Assembly: GCF_020859565.1 (NCBI RefSeq)
Contig: NZ_JAJHUO010000008.1
Coordinates: 241,409-305,408, forward strand
Length of the DNA: 64,000 nt
Origin: Saccharothrix luteola
GTDB lineage: Bacteria > Actinomycetota > Actinomycetes > Mycobacteriales > Pseudonocardiaceae
Direction: 5' to 3'
A program made the position numbers and the translations under genes. Positions 1-8,358 of the stretch are shown here, piece after piece. The first letter of the stretch is position 1. Each line of letters begins with the position of its first letter. The notes beneath the pieces were generated by a model that saw nothing but the letters and a program-made list of their open reading frames with translations, was not told the origin of the DNA and made no database searches.

Positions 1-1022
1 GACGCGGGCGCCTGGCCGTACGGGTTGGGCTGCTGCTGGCCGTAGCCACCGGGGTAGCCGCCGGGAGCCGCGCCCGCGGGGGCGTTGACCACGATGGTGC
101 CCAGGATCTTGTCGGCCCACGTCTGCTTCTTCGCTTCCCACAACGGCGCGAACCAGCCCGCGTAGCAGGGCAGCGAATCGACGAAGTGGCACAGGTGGCG
201 CACGAAGGCGTTGCCGAAACCGATCGGCTGCCCCGTCTCCTCCTTGATGAGCTTGATCTTCGCGACCTTCTTGCCCATCGACTGGCCCGTGGTGCCGGCC
301 AGGTACCAGGAGTTGTAGATCATGAAGCCGAGCAGGCCCACGTACCCGACACCCATGAGGATCAGGTAGAGCGTCGGGTCACCGGTCGCCGCGCCGATGC
401 CGGCGAGGATGCCGACGATCACGCCCGGCGCGACGTAGTCGATCAACGCGCCGACGGCCCGACTGCCCCACTCCGCGTAACCCCCTGACGGCGCACCGTA
501 AGCGGGCTGCGCGGCGTACGCCTGCTGGGCGCCCCACGCCTGCTGCTGCTGTTGCTGCGGCTGGCCGTACGGGTTCGACGTGGGCGCCTGGCCGTACGGG
601 TTGGGCTGCTGCTGGCCGTACTGCTGCGGCTGCTGCGGCTGGCCGTACGGGTTGGACGGCGGCTGCTGCCCGTAAGCCTGCTGCTGGCCGTACTGGGCGG
701 GCTGCTGCTGCCCGTACTGGGGCGGCTGCTGGGCCGGGAACGCGCCGGAGCCGGGCTGCTGCGCCGGCTGACCGTACGGGTTGGACCCGGGCTGCTGCGT
801 CGCGCCCGGCGGCACGACCTGGGTCGCGTCCGGGTTCGACTGGGGCTGCTGCGGTCCGGAGGGCACGACCTGGGTCGCCTCCGGCGGCGGGAAAGCAGGG
901 GGCTGGCCGCCGCCGGGCACGACCTGCGTCGCGTCGGCGTTCGGGGGCTGGGCACCCTGCCCCTGCTCCTGCTGGTTTTGACCGCCGAACTGCTGGTTCC
1001 CTGGCGGCTGCGGAGCGTTCAT
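1..1022 (-). CDS. RDD-family membrane protein with long Pro/Gln/Gly-rich N-terminus (Pra-like), 3' end outside window
   Basis: Reads leftwards from an ATG at 1020-1022 and runs off the window, so at least 340 residues are visible. Residues 1 to about 185 are almost only P, Q, G, N, Y and A, with four NPYGQ motifs and three TQVV motifs (near residues 32, 50 and 67). An RDD domain starts near residue 187 with the expected Arg and Asp (SRAVGALIDYV), followed by two hydrophobic segments. After the domain the sequence returns to a Gly/Pro/Gln-rich tail. The role of RDD proteins is mostly unknown. Its place beside cystathionine beta-synthase matches the proline-rich antigen Pra of M. tuberculosis. 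The C-terminus cannot be judged. Confidence 0.85.
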   Translation of the reverse strand, partial: MNAPQPPGNQQFGGQNQQEQGQGAQPPNADATQVVPGGGQPPAFPPPEATQVVPSGPQQPQSNPDATQVVPPGATQQPGSNPYGQPAQQPGSGAFPAQQPPQYGQQQPAQYGQQQAYGQQPPSNPYGQPQQPQQYGQQQPNPYGQAPTSNPYGQPQQQQQQAWGAQQAYAAQPAYGAPSGGYAEWGSRAVGALIDYVAPGVIVGILAGIGAATGDPTLYLILMGVGYVGLLGFMIYNSWYLAGTTGQSMGKKVAKIKLIKEETGQPIGFGNAFVRHLCHFVDSLPCYAGWFAPLWEAKKQTWADKILGTIVVNAPAGAAPGGYPGGYGQQQPNPYGQAPA

Positions 1023-1183
1023 CGGAGTTTCCAACCCCCTTGGCACGGGCCGTAGGTGTATGAGTCGGTGGCCAACGCTAGCGGATGCCGCCCCCTCGGC
1101 CACGCACAACCGGTCAACCTGTCCCGATCCGCGATGAGGGGCAGGACACGTCGACCGCGTTCCGGGGGCCGGCCGGCAGCCGA

Positions 1184-2554
1184 TCAGCGACCGGCGAGGA
1201 AACCCAGGATGTCCTGCCGGGTGACGACTCCGGCCGGCTTGCCGTCCTCCAGCACCAGCGCACCGTCCGCTGAGGACAGTGCCGCCATGGCGGAGCTGAT
1301 CGACTCGCCGGCGCCGATCGTGGGCAGCTTCAACGACATGTGCCGGTCGAGCCGGTCGGTCAGCTGCGCCTTGCCGGTGAACAGCGCGTCGAGCAGGTCG
1401 CGCTCGTTGACCGCGCCCGCCACCTCGGCCGCCATCACGGGCGGCTCGGCGTTGACGACCGGCATCTGGGAGACGCCGTACTCGCGCATGATCGCGACCG
1501 CCTCGGCGACCGTCTCATTCGGATGGCCGTGCACGAGGTCGGGCACGGTGCCGTCCTTGCGCCGCAACACGTCGCCGACCGTCGCGCCGGACGTGTCGGG
1601 CGACAGGAACCCGTACTGCGCCATCCACTTGTCGTTGAACACGCTCGACAGGTAGCCGCGCCCGCCGTCGGGCAGCAGCACGACGATCACGTCGTCCGGC
1701 CCCGCGGTCTCGGCGACCCGCAGCGCCGCCGCGACGGCCATGCCGCACGAGCCGCCGACGAGCAGCCCCTCCTCACGGGCCAGGCGCCGGGTGATCTCGA
1801 ACGAGTCGCCGTCGCTCACCGCGACGATCTCGTCGCACACGTCCCGGTCGTAGGCGTCCGGCCAGAAGTCCTCGCCGACGCCCTCCACCAGGTACGGCCG
1901 GCCGGTGCCGCCGGAGTAGACCGAGCCCTCGGGGTCCGCGCCGATGATCTTCACGCGACCCTCGGAGACCTCCTTGAGGTACTTGCCCGTGCCGGAGATC
2001 GTGCCGCCGGTGCCGACGCCCGCGACGAAGTGCGTGATCCGGCCCTCGGTCTGCCGCCACACCTCCGGACCCGTGCCGTGGTAGTGGCTGGCCGGGTTCT
2101 CCGGGTTGGCGTACTGGTTGGGCTTCCACGCGCCGGGGATCTCGGCGACCAGGCGGTCGGAGACGTTGTAGTAGGAGTCGGGGTGCTCCGGCGCGACCGC
2201 GGTCGGGCACACCACGACCTCGGCCCCGTAGGCCTTGAGCACGTTGCGCTTGTCCACGCTGACCTTGTCCGGGCAGACGAAGACGCACTTGTAGCCCTTC
2301 TGCTGGGCCACGAGCGCGAGGCCGACGCCGGTGTTGCCCGAGGTGGGCTCGACGATCGTGCCGCCGGGCTCGAGCTCGCCGCTGCGCTCCGCCGCCTCGA
2401 CCATGCGCAGCGCGATGCGGTCCTTCACGCTGCCGCCGGGGTTGAGGTACTCGACCTTGGCGAGGATGAGCGGCCGGCGGCCCTCGGCCACCGCGTTCAA
2501 CTTCACCAGCGGCGTGTTGCCGACCAGGTCTACGACGCTCTCGACGTACTCCAC
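1184..2554 (-). CDS. cbs: Cystathionine beta-synthase
   Basis: 456 residues. PLP enzyme that condenses serine (or O-acetylserine) with homocysteine to cystathionine in reverse transsulfuration. The PLP lysine is K44 in GGSVKDR. The phosphate loop is seen as TSGNTGVGLA and VGTGGTISGTGKYLKE, and GGSCGMAVAAAL follows. The last 120 residues form a CBS-domain pair (VGDVLRRKDGTVPDL..., then MSLKLPTIGAGESI...), as in the mycobacterial enzyme. The CBS pair distinguishes it from a plain cysteine synthase, although O-acetylserine sulfhydrylase activity cannot be excluded. It lies just downstream of the Pra-like gene on the same strand and diverges from the SGNH hydrolase. Confidence 0.93.
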   Translation of the reverse strand: MEYVESVVDLVGNTPLVKLNAVAEGRRPLILAKVEYLNPGGSVKDRIALRMVEAAERSGELEPGGTIVEPTSGNTGVGLALVAQQKGYKCVFVCPDKVSVDKRNVLKAYGAEVVVCPTAVAPEHPDSYYNVSDRLVAEIPGAWKPNQYANPENPASHYHGTGPEVWRQTEGRITHFVAGVGTGGTISGTGKYLKEVSEGRVKIIGADPEGSVYSGGTGRPYLVEGVGEDFWPDAYDRDVCDEIVAVSDGDSFEITRRLAREEGLLVGGSCGMAVAAALRVAETAGPDDVIVVLLPDGGRGYLSSVFNDKWMAQYGFLSPDTSGATVGDVLRRKDGTVPDLVHGHPNETVAEAVAIMREYGVSQMPVVNAEPPVMAAEVAGAVNERDLLDALFTGKAQLTDRLDRHMSLKLPTIGAGESISSAMAALSSADGALVLEDGKPAGVVTRQDILGFLAGR

Positions 2555-2652
2555 GACGGACCTTCCACTTCTTGAGATGACGCGCTGAGCGTATATCGGT
2601 GGCGCGGTGTTCGGCCGGGTGGACGATGGGTGTCGGGAGAGGGGAGGGTCCG

Positions 2653-3432
2653 ATGCGGGGGTTTCGGCTCCTCGCGGTGGTCGCGGGGGCGTTGGGCGGG
2701 TTGACCGGAGTGGCGTACGGGCTGGTCACCGAGCAGTCCCGGCGGGCGCGGGTGGTGATCGGGGCGCCCCACGCGCCGCCGTTGCGCGCCGACGCCGTGT
2801 ACGGGGACGGCGACGGGACGCCGGTGCGGTTCGCCGTGCTCGGCGACTCGATGGCGGCAGGGCTGGGGGTGGACGACCCGGCCGAGCTGCCGGGCGTGGT
2901 GCTGGCGACCGGGATGGCCGACGAGGTGGGCGTGCCCGTGCGGCTGGAGACGTACGCGATCTCCGGGTCGACGTCCCGTGACTTGGCGGCGCAGGTGGAC
3001 CGGGTGGTGGCCGACCCGCCGGACGTGGCGCTGGTGATCATCGGCGCGAACGACGTGACGACGCGGCTGTCGATCGCGGGGTCGGCGGTGTTGCTGGGCG
3101 CGCAGGTGCGGCGGCTGCGTGCGGCAGGGGTCGGCGTGGTCGTCGGCACGTGCCCCGACCTGGGCACGGTGCGGCCGATCGCGGAACCGGCGCGGTCGGT
3201 GGCGCGGGAGTGGTCGCGGCGGTTGGCGCGGGCGCAGCGGGTCGAGGTGGAACGGGCGGGCGGCGTGGCGGTGGCGATGGGCGACCTGCTCGCGGCGGAG
3301 TTCCGGGCGCGGCACGCCGACTACTTCAGCCGGGACCGGTTCCACCCGAGCGCGGCCGGGTACGAGGCGGCGACCTCGATCCTGCTGGCGCCGCTGTGCG
3401 GCGTCCTTCGTCACGAGTGGTGGCCGCGCTGA
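2653..3432 (+). CDS. SGNH/GDSL-family hydrolase, probably secreted or membrane-anchored
   Basis: 259 residues from the ATG at 2653, preceded by a GGGAGAGGGGAGGG ribosome site; an in-frame upstream start at 2599 adds residues that do not look like protein. The N-terminus (MRGFRLLAVVAGALGGLTGVAYG) is a signal or anchor segment. Block I with the nucleophilic Ser is AVLGDSMAAG, block III is IIGANDVT, and the catalytic Asp/His pair is DRFHPS near the C-terminus. This is the SGNH esterase/lipase fold; the substrate is unknown. It sits directly before the thiolase in the same direction, the arrangement known next to cbs in mycobacteria (Rv1075c-like). Confidence 0.85.
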   Translation: MRGFRLLAVVAGALGGLTGVAYGLVTEQSRRARVVIGAPHAPPLRADAVYGDGDGTPVRFAVLGDSMAAGLGVDDPAELPGVVLATGMADEVGVPVRLETYAISGSTSRDLAAQVDRVVADPPDVALVIIGANDVTTRLSIAGSAVLLGAQVRRLRAAGVGVVVGTCPDLGTVRPIAEPARSVAREWSRRLARAQRVEVERAGGVAVAMGDLLAAEFRARHADYFSRDRFHPSAAGYEAATSILLAPLCGVLRHEWWPR

Positions 3433-3488
3433 ACGGGCGTTAACTAGGCTGCACGTCACACGTTGCGGCGAAACAAAGGAGTTCCGTA

Positions 3489-4709
3489 ATGCCTGAGGCC
3501 GTGATCGTCTCCACCGCCCGGTCGCCCATCGGGCGCGCGGGCAAGGGCTCGCTCAAGGACGTGCGGGGCGACGACCTGACCGTGCAGGTCCTCAAGGCCG
3601 CGCTGGCGAAGGTGCCGCAGCTCGACCCGAACGACATCGACGACCTCATGCTCGGCTGCGGCCTGCCCGGCGGCGAGCAGGGCTTCAACATGGGCCGCGT
3701 GGTGTCCGTGCTCGCGGGGTACGACAACGTGCCCGGCACGACGGTGACCCGTTACTGCGCGTCGAGCGTCCAGACGACCCGGATGGCGCTGCACGCGATC
3801 AAGGCCGGCGAGGGCGACGTGTTCATCAGCGCGGGCGTGGAGACCGTGTCGAGCTTCGCGCGCGGGTCGTCCGACTCGTGGCCGGGCACGCACAACCCGC
3901 TGTTCGCCGACGCGGAGGCCCGCACGGCGGCCGTGGCGGAGTCCGGGGCGCCGGAGTGGGTGGACCCGCGGGTGAACGGGCAGGTGCCCGACATCTACAT
4001 CGCCATGGGTCAGACGGCGGAGAACCTGGCGCTGGCCAAGGGCGTGACGCGGCAGGAGATGGACGAGTTCGGCGTGCGGTCGCAGAACCTCGCCGAGAAG
4101 GCCATCGCCAACGGCTTCTGGGCGCGGGAGATCACGCCCGTGACGCTGCCGGACGGCACGGTCGTGTCGACCGACGACGGCCCGCGGCCCGGCGTGACGA
4201 TCGAGGGCGTGTCGGGGCTCAAGCCGGTGTTCCGGCCGGACGGCCGCGTGACGGCGGGCAACTGCTGCCCGTTGAACGACGGCGCGGCGGCGCTCGTGAT
4301 CATGAGCGACGTGAAGGCGAAGGAGCTGGGCATCACGCCGTTGGCGCGGATCGTGTCGACCGGCGTGTCCGGGCTGTCGCCGGAGATCATGGGGCTCGGG
4401 CCGGTGGAGGCGTCGAAGCGGGCGTTGGCGCTGGCCGGGATGTCGGTCTCGGACATCGACCTGGTGGAGATCAACGAGGCGTTCGCGGCGCAGGTCATCC
4501 CGTCGTACCGGGACCTCGGCATCGACCTGGACCGGCTCAACGTCAACGGCGGCGCGATCGCCGTGGGTCACCCGTTCGGGATGACCGGCGCGCGGATCAC
4601 CACGACGTTGATCAACTCGCTGCAGTTCCACGACAAGCAGTTCGGCCTGGAGACCATGTGCGTCGGCGGTGGCCAGGGCATGGCGATGGTCGTCGAACGG
4701 TTGAGCTGA
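3489..4709 (+). CDS. fadA3: Thiolase (acetyl-CoA acetyltransferase, FadA3 type)
   Basis: 406 residues with an AAAGGAG ribosome site 8 bases before the ATG. Thiolases cleave 3-ketoacyl-CoA with CoA, or condense two acyl-CoAs. The acyl-accepting cysteine is C90 in TVTRYCASSVQ, the catalytic His is in VGHPFGMTGAR, and the second Cys is in MCVGGGQGMAMV, so the triad is intact. The start (MPEAVIVSTARSPIGR) and the neighbourhood resemble M. tuberculosis FadA3 (Rv1074c), from which I take the symbol. Whether it acts mainly in beta-oxidation or in synthesis cannot be read from sequence. Confidence 0.9.
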   Translation: MPEAVIVSTARSPIGRAGKGSLKDVRGDDLTVQVLKAALAKVPQLDPNDIDDLMLGCGLPGGEQGFNMGRVVSVLAGYDNVPGTTVTRYCASSVQTTRMALHAIKAGEGDVFISAGVETVSSFARGSSDSWPGTHNPLFADAEARTAAVAESGAPEWVDPRVNGQVPDIYIAMGQTAENLALAKGVTRQEMDEFGVRSQNLAEKAIANGFWAREITPVTLPDGTVVSTDDGPRPGVTIEGVSGLKPVFRPDGRVTAGNCCPLNDGAAALVIMSDVKAKELGITPLARIVSTGVSGLSPEIMGLGPVEASKRALALAGMSVSDIDLVEINEAFAAQVIPSYRDLGIDLDRLNVNGGAIAVGHPFGMTGARITTTLINSLQFHDKQFGLETMCVGGGQGMAMVVERLS

Positions 4710-4764
4710 ACCGCGTCACGGATGCCGTTACCCGTCGTCCTACCCTTGAGTAGGGAGGTGTCGG

Positions 4765-4977
4765 GTGACGATGCCGTACGTGTGGTGGCACAGCGGGTAC
4801 GACCGGCTGTGCCACGCGTTCGCCGTGGACCAGGCCTCGGAGGCGTACTTCGAGGCGGCCTGCGCCCACTCCGTGCCGCCGGAGCACGTGCTGCGGTCGC
4901 GGACCGGGGCGTTGTGCGTGCCGTGCCTGGTCGAGGTCGGTTCGACGATGGAGGACGACCACGCGTGGTGCGGCTGA
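4765..4977 (+). CDS. Small Cys-containing hypothetical protein
   Basis: 70 residues, GTG start at 4765 with GGGAGG six bases upstream; the ATG at 4771 is an alternative two codons later. Five cysteines are spread over the chain, including CVPCL, with several Trp and His, which hints at metal binding but matches no zinc-finger signature that I recognise. It is followed by a strong bidirectional terminator at 5052-5100, which supports it being a genuine short transcription unit after the thiolase. Function unknown. Confidence 0.65.
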   Translation: MTMPYVWWHSGYDRLCHAFAVDQASEAYFEAACAHSVPPEHVLRSRTGALCVPCLVEVGSTMEDDHAWCG

Positions 4978-4995
4978 ACGCCCGACCGGCATGTT

Positions 4996-5054
4996 CTGAG
5001 CGTTGAACTCGGGGGTCCTGAACGTAGGACTCTCGGGTCCTGAACGTAGGACAC
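4996..5054. repeat. 22-bp-period intergenic repeat array A (three units)
   Basis: Three 15-bp units begin at 4996, 5018 and 5040, exactly 22 bp apart. They are CTGAGCGTTGAACTC, CTGAACGTAGGACTC and CTGAACGTAGGACAC. The spacers are short and G-rich. The last unit runs into the terminator stem at 5052. The same units recur near 21,347, 38,816, 50,329, 58,122 and 63,624, always between genes. Confidence 0.9.
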
Positions 5055-5100
5055 GCGCGAAGGGCGCCGCCGGCGGTGGCCGGGGCGCCCTTCGCGCGTG
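5052..5100. terminator. Bidirectional intrinsic-type terminator hairpin
   Basis: Perfect 17-bp inverted repeat: arms 5052-5068 and 5084-5100 around a 15-base GC-rich loop. It lies between two convergent genes (the small protein ending at 4977 and the Bax-inhibitor gene ending at 5110), the ideal position for a shared terminator. No T-run follows, which is normal in high-GC actinobacteria. Confidence 0.85.
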
Positions 5101-5109
5101 CGGGTGGTG

Positions 5110-5910
5110 CTAGTCGTTCTGGAAGTAGGACAGCAGGCGCAGGATCTCCAGGTACAGCCAGACGAGCGTGGTCATCAGGCCGAACGCGGCGAGCCAGGCG
5201 TACTTGGCGGGCATCGCGCCGCGGATCATCTCGTTGGCCGCCTCGAAGTCCAGCAGGAAGCTGAACGCCGCGATGCCGATGACCACCAGGCTGAAGATGA
5301 TCGCCAGGGTGCCGCCGTCGCGCAGGCCCATGTTCACGCCGAACAGGCCCATGACCAGGTTGCCGAGCATGAGCACGACCACGCCGACGGTGGCGCCGAT
5401 GATCCACTTGGTCAGGCGCGGGGTGACGCGGATCGCACCGGTCTTGTAGACCACGAGCATCGCGCCGAAGACGCCGAACGTGCCCAGGATCGCCTGCCAG
5501 GCGATGCCCGGGAAGATCGCCTCGAACACGCCGGTGATGGCGCCGAGGAACACGCCCTCCGCCGCCGAGTAGGCGAGCACCATCGGACCGCTGGGCGTGC
5601 GCTTGAAGATGATGATCAGGGCCAGGACCAGCCCGATGAGCATGCCGGGCACGGCGAGCGCGAACGGCGCGACCTGGCCGGAGAGCACCAGCCACGCCGA
5701 GACGAACCCGGTGAGGATGGCCACGCCGAGCGTGGTCGCGGTCTTGGTGACCACGTCGTCGATCGTGATGGGGCGCTCGCCGGTGGTCGGCGGCGCGCCC
5801 TGGTAGCCGCCGTACTGCTGCGCCTCGTAGGGCTGGCCGAAGCCTGCGTAGTTACCGCCACCGCCGCTGGTCGGCAGGTTGCGGAACGCGGGGTTGCTGG
5901 TGGTACGCAC
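5110..5910 (-). CDS. Bax inhibitor-1 / YccA-family membrane protein
   Basis: 266 residues from the GTG at 5908-5910, which has AGGAGG five bases upstream; longer frames to 6054 lack a ribosome site. The first 45 residues are Gly/Gln/Tyr-rich and cytosolic. Seven hydrophobic segments follow (FVSAWLVLS, AVPGMLIGLVLALIIIF, VFLGAITGVF, ILGTFGVFGAMLVVY, IIGATVGVVVLMLGN, LAIIFSLVVIGIAAF, WLAAFGLMTTLVWLY), the BI-1/TMBIM topology. Family members are proposed to be pH-sensitive calcium leak channels; the bacterial role is not settled. It stands alone between two convergent or divergent neighbours. Confidence 0.88.
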   Translation of the reverse strand: MRTTSNPAFRNLPTSGGGGNYAGFGQPYEAQQYGGYQGAPPTTGERPITIDDVVTKTATTLGVAILTGFVSAWLVLSGQVAPFALAVPGMLIGLVLALIIIFKRTPSGPMVLAYSAAEGVFLGAITGVFEAIFPGIAWQAILGTFGVFGAMLVVYKTGAIRVTPRLTKWIIGATVGVVVLMLGNLVMGLFGVNMGLRDGGTLAIIFSLVVIGIAAFSFLLDFEAANEMIRGAMPAKYAWLAAFGLMTTLVWLYLEILRLLSYFQND

Positions 5911-6159
5911 CTCGTCCTCCTGTGGCGTGCTGACGCCGTCACGGGGTTCAACGACCACACGAGTCGATCGGTTCCCGTCGGGTAAAAGCGACTTTACTCG
6001 GGCTGTCGATCTCGAATCCACACCCCGCGCTGCGGAGCGTAGTCGGCGTTCCACCCCGCTGGTGGCTTGTCGACGTGATCTCGGACCCGTAAGGCTCAGT
6101 CCCGGCAGCTCTCACCGACCGGCGACGCCCACCGGCGCGCCCGAGGGGTTCAGGACATC

Positions 6160-7581
6160 ATGGTGTGGAGACGACTCGCCGGCGCGGCGCTCGCGGCCGG
6201 TCTGGCCCTGCTCGCCGCACCCGCCGCGGGCGCACAGCCCCCGCTGGTGGAGAAGGGTCCGGGGTACGAGACCGAGGCGCAGGGGTACCGCAACAAGCCG
6301 GCGGGCGGCGACTGGCTCGGCGCCTACAAGTGGCGCGGCCAGCTGGTGTGGTGCGTGCAGTACTCGTTGCTCGCGCCGGACAGCAGGGTGGAGTACAAGG
6401 AGGGCGACGAGCTGCTCTCCAAGGGCGGCGCACGCCTGTCCGACGACGTGGCGGGCAGCATCTCGTACCTCCTGTTGAGGTACGCGAACACCCAGTCGAA
6501 TGACGAGGCGGCGGCGCTGGCGCATTTGCTGCACACCTGGACGGCCTACGAGGACCCCGCCAAGGGCATCTCCCTCGACCCGAACAGCGACTTCCGGCAC
6601 ATCGCCTACAACGCGGACTTCCACTTCCGGCAGCTCGGGCGCTTCGGCCAGGCCCAGCAGGCCGTGAAGCGGCTGGAGGAGGAGGCCGCGGCCAACCGCG
6701 GCCCGTGGACGGCCAAGGTGAGCGCTCCGACCAAGGAGCAGGTCATCGGCACGCCCGACACGTGGGTGGTGGACATCACCAAGACCGACGGCGCGCAGGT
6801 GGCCGGCGCGCCGGTGAGCGTGGAGCTGGCCGACGCGACGCTGGAGTCCGGCGCCGCCACCGGGGAGCTCACCACCTCCACCGACGGCAAGGCGCTGGCG
6901 GTGCAGGTCGTGCCGACCGGTCCCAACCCGTCGGTCACGGTGAAGCTGGACAGCCCGGCCGACCGGCCCAAGGTCCACGTGCCCGCTGACAACGACATGC
7001 AGCGGATCGTCACCACCGGCGGCGAGAAGAAGCTGACCGCGAACGCGTCGACCACCGCGAAGACCGCGCCGGGCGCGGTGAAGGTCGCCAAGACCGACGC
7101 CGAGACCGGCAAGGCGATCGCCGGCGTGGCGCTGAAGGTGACCGGGGCCGACGGCCAGACGCCCGCGAAGCGGCAGGACGACACCGCCCTGACCGGGCCC
7201 GAGGGCACGCCGGTCGTGCTCCAGACCGCCGCCGACGGCACCGCGGCCGTGCCCGACCTGCGCACGCCGCAGGAGATCTGCGTGGTCGAGGTCGCGCCGG
7301 TCAAGGGCTACGAGGAGTTCTTCGACCCCAACGCGCCGCCCAAGGTGTGCGGGACGGTCGAGGCGGGCCAGACGCTGGCGCTGGCGTTGACCAACAAACC
7401 GGACAAACCGGTCGTCCCGATCACGATCGCCGCCGGTTCCCAGGGCGCCGGCGTGGTCGCGAAGGCCGCGTACACCACCGAGGTGTCGGCCGGCGCGCTG
7501 GTCGGGTTCGGCGGCGTGGTCCTGATCGGCGCGACGCTGGTCGGCCTGCTCGTGCGGCGACGGGCGACCGCCCGCCGGTGA
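6160..7581 (+). CDS. Secreted surface protein with SpaA/prealbumin-like domain and C-terminal anchor
   Basis: 473 residues. A signal peptide (residues 1-26, ending AGAQP) precedes a domain with VWCVQYS that recalls thioester (TED) adhesin domains, although the classic TQxA motif is missing. Near residues 300-410 lies an Ig-like SpaA/Cna-B-type domain (VAKTDAETGKAIAGVALKV ... ICVVEVAPVKGY) whose Lys and Glu could form an isopeptide bond. The C-terminus is a hydrophobic helix followed by RRRATARR, as in sortase substrates, but no LPxTG or LAxTG precedes it. The sortase gene follows after 14 bases, so the pair probably works together at the cell surface. The exact role is unknown. Confidence 0.78.
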   Translation: MVWRRLAGAALAAGLALLAAPAAGAQPPLVEKGPGYETEAQGYRNKPAGGDWLGAYKWRGQLVWCVQYSLLAPDSRVEYKEGDELLSKGGARLSDDVAGSISYLLLRYANTQSNDEAAALAHLLHTWTAYEDPAKGISLDPNSDFRHIAYNADFHFRQLGRFGQAQQAVKRLEEEAAANRGPWTAKVSAPTKEQVIGTPDTWVVDITKTDGAQVAGAPVSVELADATLESGAATGELTTSTDGKALAVQVVPTGPNPSVTVKLDSPADRPKVHVPADNDMQRIVTTGGEKKLTANASTTAKTAPGAVKVAKTDAETGKAIAGVALKVTGADGQTPAKRQDDTALTGPEGTPVVLQTAADGTAAVPDLRTPQEICVVEVAPVKGYEEFFDPNAPPKVCGTVEAGQTLALALTNKPDKPVVPITIAAGSQGAGVVAKAAYTTEVSAGALVGFGGVVLIGATLVGLLVRRRATARR

Positions 7582-7595
7582 GGTCCACGTCCGTG

Positions 7596-8297
7596 ATGAA
7601 GGCTCTGCTGACGGGCGCGGCGGTGGCGGCTCTGCTCGCCTCCGCCGCGCTCGTCGCCACCCGGCCGCCGGACGTCGTGGCGGCCGGCCTGCCGATCCCC
7701 GGTGACGCGGTCGTGCCGCACCCGTTGGGCGACAGCGCGCGCTCCGGGCGCGGCGTCGACCTGGCGGGCATGCCGGCCGGCGCGAACCCGCCCGCGTCAC
7801 CTCCGCCGGCCACGACCACCACCACGGCTCCCCCGCCGCCCGCCGAACCGCCCAAGCAGCAGCCGGGGACCGTGCGGCTGCCCGAGGGCGGGTTGGCGAC
7901 CCTGGTGCGCGAGGAGGTCACCGCGGACGGCGCGCTGCCGATCCCGGAGGGCGTCGGCGAGGCCACGTGGTGGGGCGTGGACCTCGGCGCGGCGGAGGGC
8001 GCGACGGTGCTGGCCGGGCACGTGGACTGGAAGGGCGTGACCGGGCCGTTCGACGAGCTGTGGCGCATGGCGGTCGGGCAGGAGGTGACCGTGGTCGACA
8101 CGGCGGGCCGGGCGTTCCGGTTCCGGGTCAGCCGGGTCGAGGCGGTCCGCAAGGACGCCCTGCCGTCGCGGGCGGTCGAGCTGTTCGGTCCGCGCGGCGG
8201 GCACCGGCTGGTGCTGGTGACGTGCGGCGGGCGGTGGGTCGGCGGCGACACCGGCTACGAGGAGAACCAGGTCGTCACCGCCACACCCGTGTCGTGA
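7596..8297 (+). CDS. Class E/F-type sortase
   Basis: 233 residues from the ATG at 7596 (a GTG three bases earlier is equally possible). An N-terminal membrane segment (LLTGAAVAALLASAALVA) is followed by a Pro/Thr-rich stalk and a sortase domain from about residue 95. The catalytic His is in LAGHVDWKG and the catalytic Cys in LVLVTCGGRW; an Arg follows within a few residues. The size and the TCGG context match small actinobacterial sortases of class F type. It probably anchors the surface protein encoded just upstream, though that protein lacks a recognisable sorting motif. Confidence 0.83.
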   Translation: MKALLTGAAVAALLASAALVATRPPDVVAAGLPIPGDAVVPHPLGDSARSGRGVDLAGMPAGANPPASPPPATTTTTAPPPPAEPPKQQPGTVRLPEGGLATLVREEVTADGALPIPEGVGEATWWGVDLGAAEGATVLAGHVDWKGVTGPFDELWRMAVGQEVTVVDTAGRAFRFRVSRVEAVRKDALPSRAVELFGPRGGHRLVLVTCGGRWVGGDTGYEENQVVTATPVS

Positions 8298-8358
8298 CGC
8301 GGCCACGCTTGGTAGTCACGTCACGAAGAGGCAACCTCCGGCTACTTCCCGTCGTCCT

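Noticed and set aside
1340..2575. 411-residue plus-strand frame
   Set aside because: Antisense of cbs, which has intact motifs; the frame has no ribosome site or recognisable domain.
4740..5054. Short ORFs containing SYVQDPRV-like peptides, also near 21,400, 38,800, 50,350 and 58,150
   Set aside because: They are translations of the 22-bp repeat arrays, not conserved peptides.
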